Origin: Actinomycetota bacterium
Lineage (GTDB): Bacteria; Actinomycetota; Acidimicrobiia; Acidimicrobiales; JAJPHD01
Direction of reading: 5' to 3'
NCBI GenBank assembly: GCA_021325455.1
Contig: JAJPHD010000022.1
Span: forward strand, 1 to 64,000
DNA length: 64,000 bases
In this document: positions 1 through 8,123 of the stretch, piece after piece
How positions within the stretch are numbered: the first letter of the stretch is position 1
How the letters are laid out: every line of letters begins with the position of its first letter
Made by a program: the position numbers and the translations under genes
The notes under the pieces: model-generated
What the model was told of the DNA's origin: nothing
The model's database searches: none
Seen by the model: only the letters and a program-made list of their open reading frames with translations

Positions 1-114
1 TACGAGCTGACCGAGATCAACTGCCACCTGAAGGGCGTCAGCTACAACGCCTACCTGGAGATCGAGCCCGACCGGTGGTACCTCACCAAGGGGTCCTGCA
101 AGGGGTCGGCCTAG
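1..114 (+). CDS. 3' end of an unidentified protein (partial)
   Basis: The window opens inside an open frame whose last 37 codons are visible, ending in TAG at 112-114. The residues include two cysteines and several aromatic residues (motifs NCHLKG and DRWYLTKG), with no recognisable domain. The codon usage is GC3-rich like its neighbours, which supports real coding. I do not recognise the family and the start lies outside the window. Confidence 0.6.
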   Translation, partial: YELTEINCHLKGVSYNAYLEIEPDRWYLTKGSCKGSA

Positions 115-175
115 ACGACCAGCGCTCCGGCGAAGGAATCGGACGGGCCGGCTATCCGGGCGGGGCCGGTCGGCC

Positions 176-187
176 TAGGTTGTTCGC
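176..187 (+). promoter_or_regulatory. -10 hexamer of a leaderless promoter for the 188 gene
   Basis: TAGGTT lies at 176-181, followed by six bases and the ATG at 188. No Shine-Dalgarno sequence is present. A TANNNT hexamer 6-7 nt before the start codon is the usual actinobacterial leaderless arrangement, so transcription probably begins at the start codon. Confidence 0.5.
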
Positions 188-484
188 ATGAGCTTCTTCC
201 GCAGACTGGAGGAGATGGCCTCGGGCACCGCCGGCGCCAGCCAGGCCACCCTCCCTCCTCATCCGTGCGCCAACTGCCGGACCGAGATGCAGTACCGGGG
301 CCCCCAGGCCATCCGGACCGGGGGGGTGACCCGGGGGGTGGGCCTCGGGCTGGACCTCCTCCTCGGGGGCGGAGGGGATGACTTCTTCAACCAGGCCATC
401 GAGCGCAATGTCGTGGTGCACGTGCTGGTCTGCCCCAGTTGCGGGGAGGTGGCCTTCGTGAACGACCCCCGTCGGGGGTTCTGA
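188..484 (+). CDS. Small two-CxxC zinc-ribbon protein
   Basis: This encodes a 98-residue soluble protein. A CANC motif near residue 28 and a CPSC motif near residue 82 form a split zinc ribbon. They are separated by a glycine-rich stretch (GLGLDLLLGGGGDD) and a strand-like segment, so the two knuckles probably come together to bind one zinc. There is no signal peptide or membrane segment. Small proteins of this build are common and usually annotated as hypothetical nucleic-acid-binding or structural zinc proteins; the actual function is unknown. The gene stands alone, with a glycosyltransferase ending convergently at 531. The start is supported by the -10 hexamer just upstream. Confidence 0.75.
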   Translation: MSFFRRLEEMASGTAGASQATLPPHPCANCRTEMQYRGPQAIRTGGVTRGVGLGLDLLLGGGGDDFFNQAIERNVVVHVLVCPSCGEVAFVNDPRRGF

Positions 485-530
485 GAGGGCCGGGGGGCGA
501 GCGGGGAAGGCAGCCGCCTCCCGGGTCGTG

Positions 531-1715
531 CTAGGGGGCGAGGACGGGTGCGCCCGTCCGGGCCAGATCCTCTAAGAGTCGGGCCCCGTGCCGGGCATCG
601 GGCAGGGATTCGATCTCGTCTTGGATACGAGCCGCCTCCTGGCGGTAGGCATCGATGCCGAGGAGGGCCCGGGTGGCCTCCCGCACCTCGTGGGGACCGG
701 CGCTCAGGGCGTCGAGGACCATGCCCACGCCGAGGGCGGCGCACCGGTCGGCGTTGAGGGGCTGGTCGGCGCCCATGGGAAGGACGAGCTGAGGGATCCC
801 CAGGGCCAGAGCGGCGATCACCGTTCCCGACCCCCCGTGTGAGACGACCACGTCCGTGCCAGCCAGGGCCCGGGCCAGGGGCACGAAGGGCTCGACCCGG
901 ACGTTGGGAGGTAGCGAGCCCAGCTCCCCGGGATCCAGCTGGTGCCCCACGGTGGCGAGGACCTGCACGGGGAGGCCGGCCAGACCGGCCAGGACCCGCC
1001 CGAAGAGGTCCCCGGACTCCTGGTTGAAGATGGTCCCGAGGGTCACATAGATGCGAGGCGCCGCCCCGGCCTCAGGGCGGGGACCGGTCGCAGGGGGCTC
1101 CGGGCCCCCGGGTCGGTCGAGCACGGCGGGACGGACCCAGTGGGCCGTGGCCGGCAAGGGATCCCCGGGGTGGCGGAAGGAGGGCGGGGCGGGGACAAGG
1201 GTGAGGTACCGGTGGAGCATCCCCATGGCGTCCTCGGGCGGCTCGAGCCCGTGCTCGGCCCGCAGGGCGGCCAGGGGCTCCGCCACCACCTCGGGGCGCA
1301 GGAAGCCGCCGGCGGCGATGACGACGACGGCAGCGTGGGGGACGCCGATGGCCTCGGCCGCCACGGCGCCGGCGAAGTCCATCTCGTCCCGCACGACCAG
1401 GTCCGGGCGCCAGTCCCGGGCCACATCGAGCAGCCGTCCGGTGCGCTCCCGGGCTACCCGGCCGGCAAAGGAGAAGCGGACCGCCTTCTCCTCGGCCTCC
1501 CGGTCCAGGGGGGCGAGGGGGCGGCGGGTCCGGGGGTCGAGGAGGGTGCTCCCTCCGGTGGCAACGGCGTCCCATCCCGCCCCTTCCACGGACCGGACCA
1601 TGCCCTCCTGGCACGCGTACAGCACCTCGTGCCCCCGCTCCCGGAGGAGGCGGGCAAAGGGCTCGGTGGGCAGGAAGTGCCCCAATCCTCCCGTGAAGCT
1701 GAACAGGGCCCGCAC
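531..1715 (-). CDS. MGT/UGT-family glycosyltransferase (GT1)
   Basis: The product is about 394 residues if it starts at the GTG at 1715, where the conserved N-terminal strand begins (RALFSFTGGLGHFLPTEPFA). An open frame continues upstream to 1889, but that extension is arginine/proline-rich noise. The family is the two-Rossmann-fold GT-B fold of UDP-glucuronosyl/macrolide glycosyltransferases. The donor-binding C-terminal half is clear: a PFVPLARAL segment, the VVSHGGSGTV motif, then the GIPQLVLPMGADQPLNADR nucleotide-sugar signature. It should transfer a sugar from a nucleotide-sugar donor to a small lipophilic acceptor; acceptor and sugar cannot be read from sequence. It is followed in the same direction, further upstream, by an epimerase gene (ending at 1923), a common partner in glycoside tailoring. 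Confidence 0.85.
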   Translation of the reverse strand: MRALFSFTGGLGHFLPTEPFARLLRERGHEVLYACQEGMVRSVEGAGWDAVATGGSTLLDPRTRRPLAPLDREAEEKAVRFSFAGRVARERTGRLLDVARDWRPDLVVRDEMDFAGAVAAEAIGVPHAAVVVIAAGGFLRPEVVAEPLAALRAEHGLEPPEDAMGMLHRYLTLVPAPPSFRHPGDPLPATAHWVRPAVLDRPGGPEPPATGPRPEAGAAPRIYVTLGTIFNQESGDLFGRVLAGLAGLPVQVLATVGHQLDPGELGSLPPNVRVEPFVPLARALAGTDVVVSHGGSGTVIAALALGIPQLVLPMGADQPLNADRCAALGVGMVLDALSAGPHEVREATRALLGIDAYRQEAARIQDEIESLPDARHGARLLEDLARTGAPVLAP

Positions 1716-1922
1716 GCCGCCATCATGGCAGCCCGGCCGGTCTCCCCCCGCGTCCTCTCTGTCCCGGGGTCCTCTGAGAAGACGACTCTGCCCCGGGCCT
1801 CTCGGGGAAGACGACCCTTCCAAGGTCCCCGAGACGAGATGAGGGCGGCGGCGCGCCGGTGGCGACGGCCTTGGAGAAGGAGCGTCCATCGAGGCGGTCC
1901 CGAGCCCCCGGCGCCCTCGGGG

Positions 1923-2990
1923 TCACGGGCCGCCCTGCCCGCCCTTCCCGGCTCCTCCTGGGCCCGACATGGACCCCAGGTAGTCGTCTTCGGGGGCGTA
2001 GTCGGGGGGGCCCGGATGGCAGGGGTCGGCCACCACCCGAGCAAGGGGATGGCCCGTGGCCCGGATGCCTACCAGCCAGTCGATCTCCTCCACGACGGTC
2101 TCGGCATAGGTGCCTGCCGGGGTGTAGCCGAGCTCCCGGGCCGCCGTGGTGTCGAGGACGACGGGAGGGACCCGGTCCCAGGGGTGGCGCCCGAGAGCGG
2201 GCGGCGCGCTCTCGTCGAGCAGGACCGCCCGCCAGGAATGCCCGAGATGGGCGGCCACCACCGAGGCGATGGTGGCGCCATCGGGGCAGTCGGGATCGGC
2301 GATGTTGAGGATCCGCCGGCCGGGCCTGTCGGCGACGGTCTCGATCAGGGCAGCGATGTTGAGGGCGGCGCTCGGGTGGTCGGCGCCCGTCCCCCTGTGG
2401 GCCAGGAGGACGGCTGGGCGCCGGTCCAGGACCCGCTTCACGAAGTACCACTCCCTTGGCTGACGGCTCCAGGAGCCGTGGACCTTGGAGGGGCGCAGGA
2501 CGGTGACCGGGTGACCGCTGGCGAGCAGGGTCTCCTCGGCGGCCACCTTGTTCGGGCCGTAGCCCTCCCTCGACTGGTAGGGAGCCCGGTTGGGCCGGAG
2601 CGTGGGCTGGGTCTCGCTGACCGGCCGGCCGAACTCGGGGGGGTCGTTCGAGTTCGAGTGCCGCCCACGGGCGTCCACGTAGACCGCCTTGGTGGAGATC
2701 ATGACCGACGAGGACGCGTCGGCCAGGAAGGGCAGCAGCCCGGAGGCATGGGCCGCCGTGTGGCAGGCGCAGTCCACGAGCAGGTCGGCGCCGTGGGCCA
2801 TGACACGGGGGAGCGAGGCCGGGTCGTCCCGGTCGGCCAGGACGTAGCGGGCGCCCGAGGCGCCGAGCCCGGGGGGCACGTGCTCGGGGTTCCTGCCCGT
2901 GACCGTCACCTCCCATCCGGCGGCGGTGAGCCGCCGGGCGGCGGCCCACCCGATGGCCCCCGTCCCGGCCAGTATCACCGCTCGGCGCAC
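1923..2990 (-). CDS. NAD(P)-dependent epimerase/dehydratase family protein (extended SDR)
   Basis: This is a 355-residue Rossmann-fold protein. The N-terminal nucleotide-binding loop is GTGAIG (residues 9-14), after a short hydrophobic strand. The catalytic region shows an extended-SDR-like YGPNK (Tyr-x-x-x-Lys) near residue 144, preceded by a serine-containing ISTKAVY strand. Substrate is unknown; extended SDRs of this kind act on nucleotide sugars, and the neighbouring glycosyltransferase fits that. The C-terminal 30 residues are glycine-rich and probably disordered. The GTG start at 2990 has no clear ribosome binding site; CAGGGT six bases upstream resembles the leaderless -10 pattern seen elsewhere in the window. 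Confidence 0.8.
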   Translation of the reverse strand: MRRAVILAGTGAIGWAAARRLTAAGWEVTVTGRNPEHVPPGLGASGARYVLADRDDPASLPRVMAHGADLLVDCACHTAAHASGLLPFLADASSSVMISTKAVYVDARGRHSNSNDPPEFGRPVSETQPTLRPNRAPYQSREGYGPNKVAAEETLLASGHPVTVLRPSKVHGSWSRQPREWYFVKRVLDRRPAVLLAHRGTGADHPSAALNIAALIETVADRPGRRILNIADPDCPDGATIASVVAAHLGHSWRAVLLDESAPPALGRHPWDRVPPVVLDTTAARELGYTPAGTYAETVVEEIDWLVGIRATGHPLARVVADPCHPGPPDYAPEDDYLGSMSGPGGAGKGGQGGP

Positions 2991-3080
2991 CGCAGGACCC
3001 TGCCGGTGGGCTCCTTGCCCGCCCGGCCGTGCCCGGGCGGGAGGGTGATCAGGACGGCCTCCGGGGGCCCCGGCTGCGGA

Positions 3081-3401
3081 TCAGGGGAGGCGCCGGTCGT
3101 GGTGAGCGGCGGCGGAACGGCGCTCCTCCTCGGTGAGCCCGGAGGCGACCACCGGGGTCACCAGGCTCCAGTGGTGCCCGACGGGGCAGCGCTGCAGGCG
3201 CCACCAGCCCAGGCGGACGGCCTTGACCGAGGCTCCCGGGGCCCACCAGGTGGTGAACAGGTGGCCCCGGCGGCAGCGCACCACCGTGTCCAGCCCCACG
3301 AGGAACCCCCGCCGCCGGGCCAGGACGGCGGCCTCGGCGCCTGTCACGGCGGCGGCCAGGAACACCGCCAGGCGACGACGACGGGAGCGGGCCGGTCCCA
3401 A
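3081..3401 (-). CDS. Small membrane-anchored CxxGH zinc-ribbon-like protein
   Basis: The product has 106 residues, with a short hydrophobic N-terminal segment (LAVFLAAAVTGAEAAVLA). Two paired motifs follow, CRRGHLFTT and CPVGHHWSL, about 28 residues apart, each giving a cysteine and a histidine that could bind one metal. The C-terminus carries LTEEERRSAAAHHDRRLP, a charged tail. This pattern is a conserved actinobacterial hypothetical family. The start is a TTG at 3401 preceded by a near-perfect Shine-Dalgarno (AAAGGAGGT seven bases upstream), which decides it. Function is unknown. Confidence 0.75.
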   Translation of the reverse strand: MGPARSRRRRLAVFLAAAVTGAEAAVLARRRGFLVGLDTVVRCRRGHLFTTWWAPGASVKAVRLGWWRLQRCPVGHHWSLVTPVVASGLTEEERRSAAAHHDRRLP

Positions 3402-3534
3402 GGGCCTACCTCCTTTCGTCCTGCGGCCAGCGTGGTCGGCCGGCCGCGAGCGCGGGGCCGCCAGAGGCTAGCGCCATCGGCGTGGCAGGTGCCGCTCGAA
3501 CACCCGCCCGGCAGCCGCGACCCGGCAGGCCGGC

Positions 3535-4149
3535 TCAGCCCTTGGCGGCTCTTCCCTCGTAGGTATAGGTGAGGGGGCGGGGGCCGGGCATGTAGTACCT
3601 GTCCAGGCCGGTTATGCGGAACCCGGCCCCTTCGACGAGCCGGTCGATGGGCCGGTTGAGGTTGCAGCCACCGGCCAGCCGGCGCTGGAGGGGGTTCATC
3701 CTGTCCTGCCACGCGGCCACCCCCCCGTCAGGGGAGCGCCCGTGCTCCACGAAGTGCAGCCTGCCTTCGGGGCGCAGGACCCGGTGCATCTCGGCCAGCG
3801 CCCCGGTGACGTCGGGGATGGTGCACAGCGTCCAGGTGACGAGGACGTGGCCCACCGAGGCGTCATCGAGGGGCAGGCCCGGGCCCTCGAGGTCCAGGTA
3901 CTCGACGGGCACCGGGCTCCTGGCGACCCGCCTGGCCGCCAGCTTGCGGCCCACGGTGGCGGGGTCCACGGCCAGGACCCTCTCCACCCGGGGGGGATAG
4001 TGGGGCACGTTCAGCCCCGAGCCGAAGCCCACCTCGAGGACCTCACCCCACAGGCCCGATGCCACCCGCTCCCGGATGGCGGCCAGCTCCCGGTGGGCAA
4101 GCACGACATTGATGACCCGGGGCAGGACCTGCTCGCGGTAGAGGCCCAT
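3535..4149 (-). CDS. Class I SAM-dependent methyltransferase
   Basis: A 204-residue methyltransferase with the seven-strand Rossmann fold. Motif I is LEVGFGSGLNVPHY (residues about 38-51), binding S-adenosylmethionine. The acidic end of strand two is VLAVDPA, and the later LHFVEHGRSPDG segment matches the METTL7/UbiE-like branch. No membrane segment is present. Targets of this branch are varied (small thiols, lipids), so the substrate is unknown. The gene is divergent from the adenylate cyclase gene across 234 bp that hold no other gene; a CACGAT hexamer six bases before the ATG may be a weak leaderless -10. Confidence 0.85.
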   Translation of the reverse strand: MGLYREQVLPRVINVVLAHRELAAIRERVASGLWGEVLEVGFGSGLNVPHYPPRVERVLAVDPATVGRKLAARRVARSPVPVEYLDLEGPGLPLDDASVGHVLVTWTLCTIPDVTGALAEMHRVLRPEGRLHFVEHGRSPDGGVAAWQDRMNPLQRRLAGGCNLNRPIDRLVEGAGFRITGLDRYYMPGPRPLTYTYEGRAAKG

Positions 4150-4383
4150 GGACCCATCGTGCCCACAGGGCAGAGCGGCCGCAATGCCGGCGGGAAGAGG
4201 CCGGGCCCCACTACCACCCTCAGGCCATCGGCCCCGGTGCCTACGGCAGTCGAGCGGGCCCGCTCACGGCGCCCCTCCCCGGCGCAGACCATCCCGGCAT
4301 CGGGCTGGTAGAACCGGCTGCACCGGCGGGCCCCACCAACCATCCCGGGGTCCGGTAGGATCACGGCCAAGCCAGGGGGAGTA

Positions 4384-7300
4384 GTGGTTTGCTCCGTATG
4401 TGAGTCGGAAATCCCGGCGGACAGCAAGTTCTGCGAGGAGTGTGGCGCCCCGGTGGGGGCCACCTGCCCTACCTGCGGCACGGCGGTCAGCCCCGGCAAG
4501 CGCTTCTGCCGGGGGTGTGGGCGGCCCCTGGCCGAGGAGGCGGGAGAGGCCGGCTCCCTGGCCGCGGTAGAGCCTGCCGCCGAGCCCTCCTCCCAGGTGC
4601 TGGGGCGGCGCATCTGCTCCGTGCTCTTCTGCGACCTGGTGGGCTTCACGGTCCTTTCCGAGGCCCGCGACCCCGAGGACGTGAGGGACCTGCTCTCCCG
4701 CTACTTCAGCGTGGCCAGGACCGTGATCGGCCGCTACGGGGGCGTGGTGGAGAAGTTCATAGGCGACGCCGTCATGGCCGTGTGGGGGGCCCCGGTGGCC
4801 ACCGAGGAGGACGCCGAGAGGGCGGTGCGGGCCGGCCTGGACCTGGTCCAGTCCGTCGGGGCCCTGGCCGGTGAGGTGGGCGTGGCCGACCTGTCGGCCC
4901 GGGTGGGCGTGGTGACCGGGGAGGTGGCCCTTCGTTCCGACGCCGGCGGTGAGGGGCTGGCGGGGGACACGGTGAACACCGCCGCCCGGGTCCAGGGCGT
5001 GGCCGACCCCGGGACGGTCCTGGTGGACGCCACCACCTGGGAGCTCTCCCGCTCGGCGGTGGCCTTCACCCCGGCCGGCGAGCACCTGCTCAAGGGCAAG
5101 GCCTCCCCGGTGGCCCTGTGGCGGGCCGAGCACGTGGTATCGGGGATGGGCGGGGCCCAGCGGGTGGACGGCCTGGAGGCCCCGCTGGTGGGCCGGGGCA
5201 GCGAGCTCAGGCTCATGAAGGAGCTGTTCCACGGCTGCGTGGAGCGCCGCAGCCCCCGCCTGGTGTCGATCACGGGGACGGCAGGCGTGGGCAAGTCACG
5301 CCTAGGCTGGGAGCTCGAGAAGTACCTGGACGGCCTGGCCGTGACCGTGTACTGGCACCGGGGGCGCTGCCTCACCTACGGGGACGGGGTGGCCTTCTGG
5401 GCCCTGGCCGAGATGGTGCGGGCCCGGCTCGGGATAGCCGAGGAGGACCCCGGCGAGGTGGTGGACGCCAAGCTGGCCACCGGCCTCGAGCGCTGGGTCC
5501 TCGACCAGTCGGCCCGGGACTACATCCGCCCCCGCCTGGCCCGGCTGCTCGGGGTCGGGGGCGACGACAACCCTCTCGGCCGGGAGGAGCTGTTCGCCGG
5601 CTGGCGGCTGTTCTTCGAGCAGCTGGCCGCCGAGGCGCCCGTGGTCCTGCTGGTGGAGGACGTGCACCAGGCCGACGCCGGCCTGCTCGACTTCCTCGAG
5701 CACCTCCTCGACTGGGCCCGCGACGTGGCCATCTTCGTCCTCACCCTGGGCCGTCCCGAGCTGCTGGAGCGCCGGCCCGGCTGGGGTACGAGGCGCAACG
5801 GCACCGTGCTGGCCCTCGAGCCCCTCCCCGACGAGGCCATCGCCACCATGCTGGAGGCAATGGTGCCCGGGATGAGCGAGCCGGCCCAGCGGGCCATCGT
5901 GGCCCGGGCCCAGGGCATCCCCCTCTACGCCGTGGAGACGGTGCGCATGCTGATCGACAGGGGCGCCATCCGCCAGGTGGGGCCCGGCTACGAGCTGGTG
6001 GAGCCGGTCGAGACCCTGGCCGTGCCCACCAGCCTGCAGTCCCTGGTGGCGGCCCGCCTCGACGCCCTGGCCCCCGACGCCCGGCGCCTGGTCGCCGATG
6101 CCGCCGTGCTGGGGGGCAGCTTCCCCCCCGAGGCCCTGGTGGCGGTGTCGGACCTGGCCGAGGACCAGGTGCGGGCCCTCCTGGACGAGCTGGTGCGCCG
6201 GGAGGTCCTCACGGTGCGGGCCGACCGGCTCTCCCCCGAGCAGGGCCAGTACGCCTTCGTGCAGACCCTGGTGCGCCAGGTCGCCTACGACGGGCTCTCC
6301 CGCCGGGAGCGCAAGGCCCGCCACCTGGCCGTGGCCGCCCACCTGGCCCGGGTCTTCCCCGATGGCGGGGAGGAGGTGTCCGAGGTGATCGCCGGCCACC
6401 TGCTCGAGGCCCTGGGCGCCCTCCCCGAGGACCCCGACGTGGGGGAGCTGAGGGAGCGGGCCATGGCGGCCCTGGTCCGGGCCGGGCAGCGGGCCGAGCG
6501 CACCGGGGCTCCCACCACCAGCGGGCGCTCCTATGCCAGGGCGGCCGAGCTGCACGAGGAGGAGGGCTCGCCGGAGGCGGTCCTGGCCGCGGCCGGGCTA
6601 TGGGAGCGCGCTGCCGGGGCCCTGCTGGTGGCAGGCGACGCCCCCTCGGCCGAGGGGAAGTTCCTGCGGGCCGCCGAGCTCTACGCCCGCCACGGCCGCC
6701 TGCGTGACGCCGCCCGGGCCAGGGCGGCGTGGGCCGAGGCGGTGCGGATGATGGGCCGCCACGAGCAGGCCCGGGCCGCCCTGCGGGAGGCCCTCGGGGT
6801 GCTGGGCTCGCCCCCCGACGCCGACACCGTGACCGCCCTCAGGCACCTGGCCACCCTGGAGACCTTCTCGGGGGCAGCCGAGGAGGCCGACGGCCTGCTC
6901 CGCCAGGCCCTGGGCCTGGCCCAGGAGCTGGGCCTGCCCGACCAGGTCTACACCGACCTGTTCATCATCTACGGGATCGCCCTCGGCGCCCGGTCCCGGC
7001 CGGTGGAGTCGATCGTGGCCCTCCGGGAGGCCGCCCGCCGGGCCGAGGAGGCCGAGGACGGGGTGCGGGCCAGCCGGGCCCTCCTCAACCTGTCCAGCCT
7101 CCTTCTCGCCACCGACCCCGTGGGGGCGGCTGCGGCGGCCCGGCGCAGCGTCGAGCACGCCAGGCGGGCGGGTTTCTCCTACGTGCTGGTAGTGGCCTCC
7201 TTCAACCTGTCCCTGGCCCTGCTGCTTGCCGGGGACTGGGACGGGGCGGCAGCCACCGTCGAGGAGGCCCGGGCCCACGGCCTGGACGAGGACCCCCACC

Positions 7301-7968
7301 TGGCCGGCCTGGCGGTGCTGCTGGCCGGCCTCCGGGGCCAAGCCGGCGAGGTGGGCGTCCTGCTGGAGAAGGTCCGTGGCGACCTGTCGGGCTCCGAGGA
7401 CGTGCAGGACCGGTCCTTCGTGGCCCTGGTGGAAGCCATGGCCGCCTCGGTCCAGGGCCAGCCGGCGGCGGTTCTCCGCCATGCCGGGCAGGCCATGGAG
7501 CTCGGGGAGCGCATGGGGGTGTTCTCCGATGCGGTCCTGTTCGGCTGGCCCCTGGCCGCCAACGCCGCCTTGGAGCTGGGCGAGACGGAGCAGGCGGAGC
7601 GCCTGGTGGGCTGGCTCGACGCTCACCCTGCCGGCCACCTGCCCCCCGTCCTGCGGGCCGAGCGGTCCCGGGTCCATGCCTGCATACGGGCCCGCAGGGG
7701 GGACCCCGGTGCCGGGGAGGCGCTGGAGCGGGCCGTGGGCGAGCTCCGGGCCTGCGGCTCCCCCTACCACCTGGCCCTGGGCCTGCTCGACCGGGCCGAG
7801 CAGCTGGCCCGGGCCGGCCACCGGGACGACGCCGTGGCCCTGGTGGGGGAGGCGGAGCAGCTCGGGGCCCGGCTGAGGGCCCTTTCGCTCACCCGGCGGG
7901 CCCTCCGGGTCAGGGAGGCCCTGGAGGCCAGCGCCCGGGCCGAACGGGGCCGCGTGCCGGCCGGCTGA
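4384..7968 (+). CDS. Zinc ribbon - class III adenylate cyclase - AAA ATPase - TPR signalling protein
   Basis: A 1194-residue multidomain protein. Residues 1-48 form a double zinc ribbon (CSVC, CEEC, CPTC, CRGC). Residues 75-250 are a class III nucleotide cyclase catalytic domain with both metal aspartates (FCDLVGFT near 84 and GDAVMAVWG near 128) and the NTAARVQ transition-state Asn/Arg near 198, so it looks active and should make cAMP. An AAA/STAND-like ATPase follows, with Walker A GTAGVGKS near 298 and Walker B VVLLVEDVHQAD near 420. The last 500 residues are helical TPR-like repeats. Such fusions are frequent in actinobacteria, where the ATPase-TPR part is thought to sense a ligand or partner. 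The start is the GTG at 4384 behind AGGGGGA. A TAGGAT hexamer at 4356 may be its -10. Confidence 0.92.
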   Translation: MVCSVCESEIPADSKFCEECGAPVGATCPTCGTAVSPGKRFCRGCGRPLAEEAGEAGSLAAVEPAAEPSSQVLGRRICSVLFCDLVGFTVLSEARDPEDVRDLLSRYFSVARTVIGRYGGVVEKFIGDAVMAVWGAPVATEEDAERAVRAGLDLVQSVGALAGEVGVADLSARVGVVTGEVALRSDAGGEGLAGDTVNTAARVQGVADPGTVLVDATTWELSRSAVAFTPAGEHLLKGKASPVALWRAEHVVSGMGGAQRVDGLEAPLVGRGSELRLMKELFHGCVERRSPRLVSITGTAGVGKSRLGWELEKYLDGLAVTVYWHRGRCLTYGDGVAFWALAEMVRARLGIAEEDPGEVVDAKLATGLERWVLDQSARDYIRPRLARLLGVGGDDNPLGREELFAGWRLFFEQLAAEAPVVLLVEDVHQADAGLLDFLEHLLDWARDVAIFVLTLGRPELLERRPGWGTRRNGTVLALEPLPDEAIATMLEAMVPGMSEPAQRAIVARAQGIPLYAVETVRMLIDRGAIRQVGPGYELVEPVETLAVPTSLQSLVAARLDALAPDARRLVADAAVLGGSFPPEALVAVSDLAEDQVRALLDELVRREVLTVRADRLSPEQGQYAFVQTLVRQVAYDGLSRRERKARHLAVAAHLARVFPDGGEEVSEVIAGHLLEALGALPEDPDVGELRERAMAALVRAGQRAERTGAPTTSGRSYARAAELHEEEGSPEAVLAAAGLWERAAGALLVAGDAPSAEGKFLRAAELYARHGRLRDAARARAAWAEAVRMMGRHEQARAALREALGVLGSPPDADTVTALRHLATLETFSGAAEEADGLLRQALGLAQELGLPDQVYTDLFIIYGIALGARSRPVESIVALREAARRAEEAEDGVRASRALLNLSSLLLATDPVGAAAAARRSVEHARRAGFSYVLVVASFNLSLALLLAGDWDGAAATVEEARAHGLDEDPHLAGLAVLLAGLRGQAGEVGVLLEKVRGDLSGSEDVQDRSFVALVEAMAASVQGQPAAVLRHAGQAMELGERMGVFSDAVLFGWPLAANAALELGETEQAERLVGWLDAHPAGHLPPVLRAERSRVHACIRARRGDPGAGEALERAVGELRACGSPYHLALGLLDRAEQLARAGHRDDAVALVGEAEQLGARLRALSLTRRALRVREALEASARAERGRVPAG

Positions 7969-7969
7969 C

Positions 7970-7993
7970 CCGGGGGGGCCGGCCGGCCCCCGG
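7970..7993 (+). terminator. GC-rich hairpin after the adenylate cyclase gene
   Basis: CCGGGGG at 7970-7976 pairs with CCCCCGG at 7987-7993 around a GGCCGGCC core, directly after the stop codon. There is no U-tract, as is usual in high-GC actinobacteria, so it is a probable but not certain terminator. Confidence 0.45.
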
Positions 7994-8123
7994 TGCCGGA
8001 CCACGAGGGCGATGGAAGGATCGCCCCATTTGGCCCATGCTCAAGGTCCGTAAACCGCTTGCCGAGGCTCTATGTAAGCGGAGCAACGGCCGGACCGGCG
8101 CGCCGGCCAGAGGAGGCACAGGT

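Noticed and set aside
942-3572. An 876-codon open frame on the plus strand
   Set aside because: It is antisense to the glycosyltransferase and epimerase genes, rich in Gly/Arg/Pro, and has no domain; long antisense frames are expected at this GC content.
6729-8123. Upstream extension of the lectin-propeller protein
   Set aside because: It overlaps the cyclase gene in another frame and is Gly/Pro/Arg noise; a perfect AGGAGG and a signal peptide fix the start at 8124.
7994-8123. Possible c-di-AMP or c-di-GMP riboswitch before the lectin/M23-like gene
   Set aside because: Only a 6-bp hairpin is present; the conserved cores of ydaO and GEMM elements are absent.
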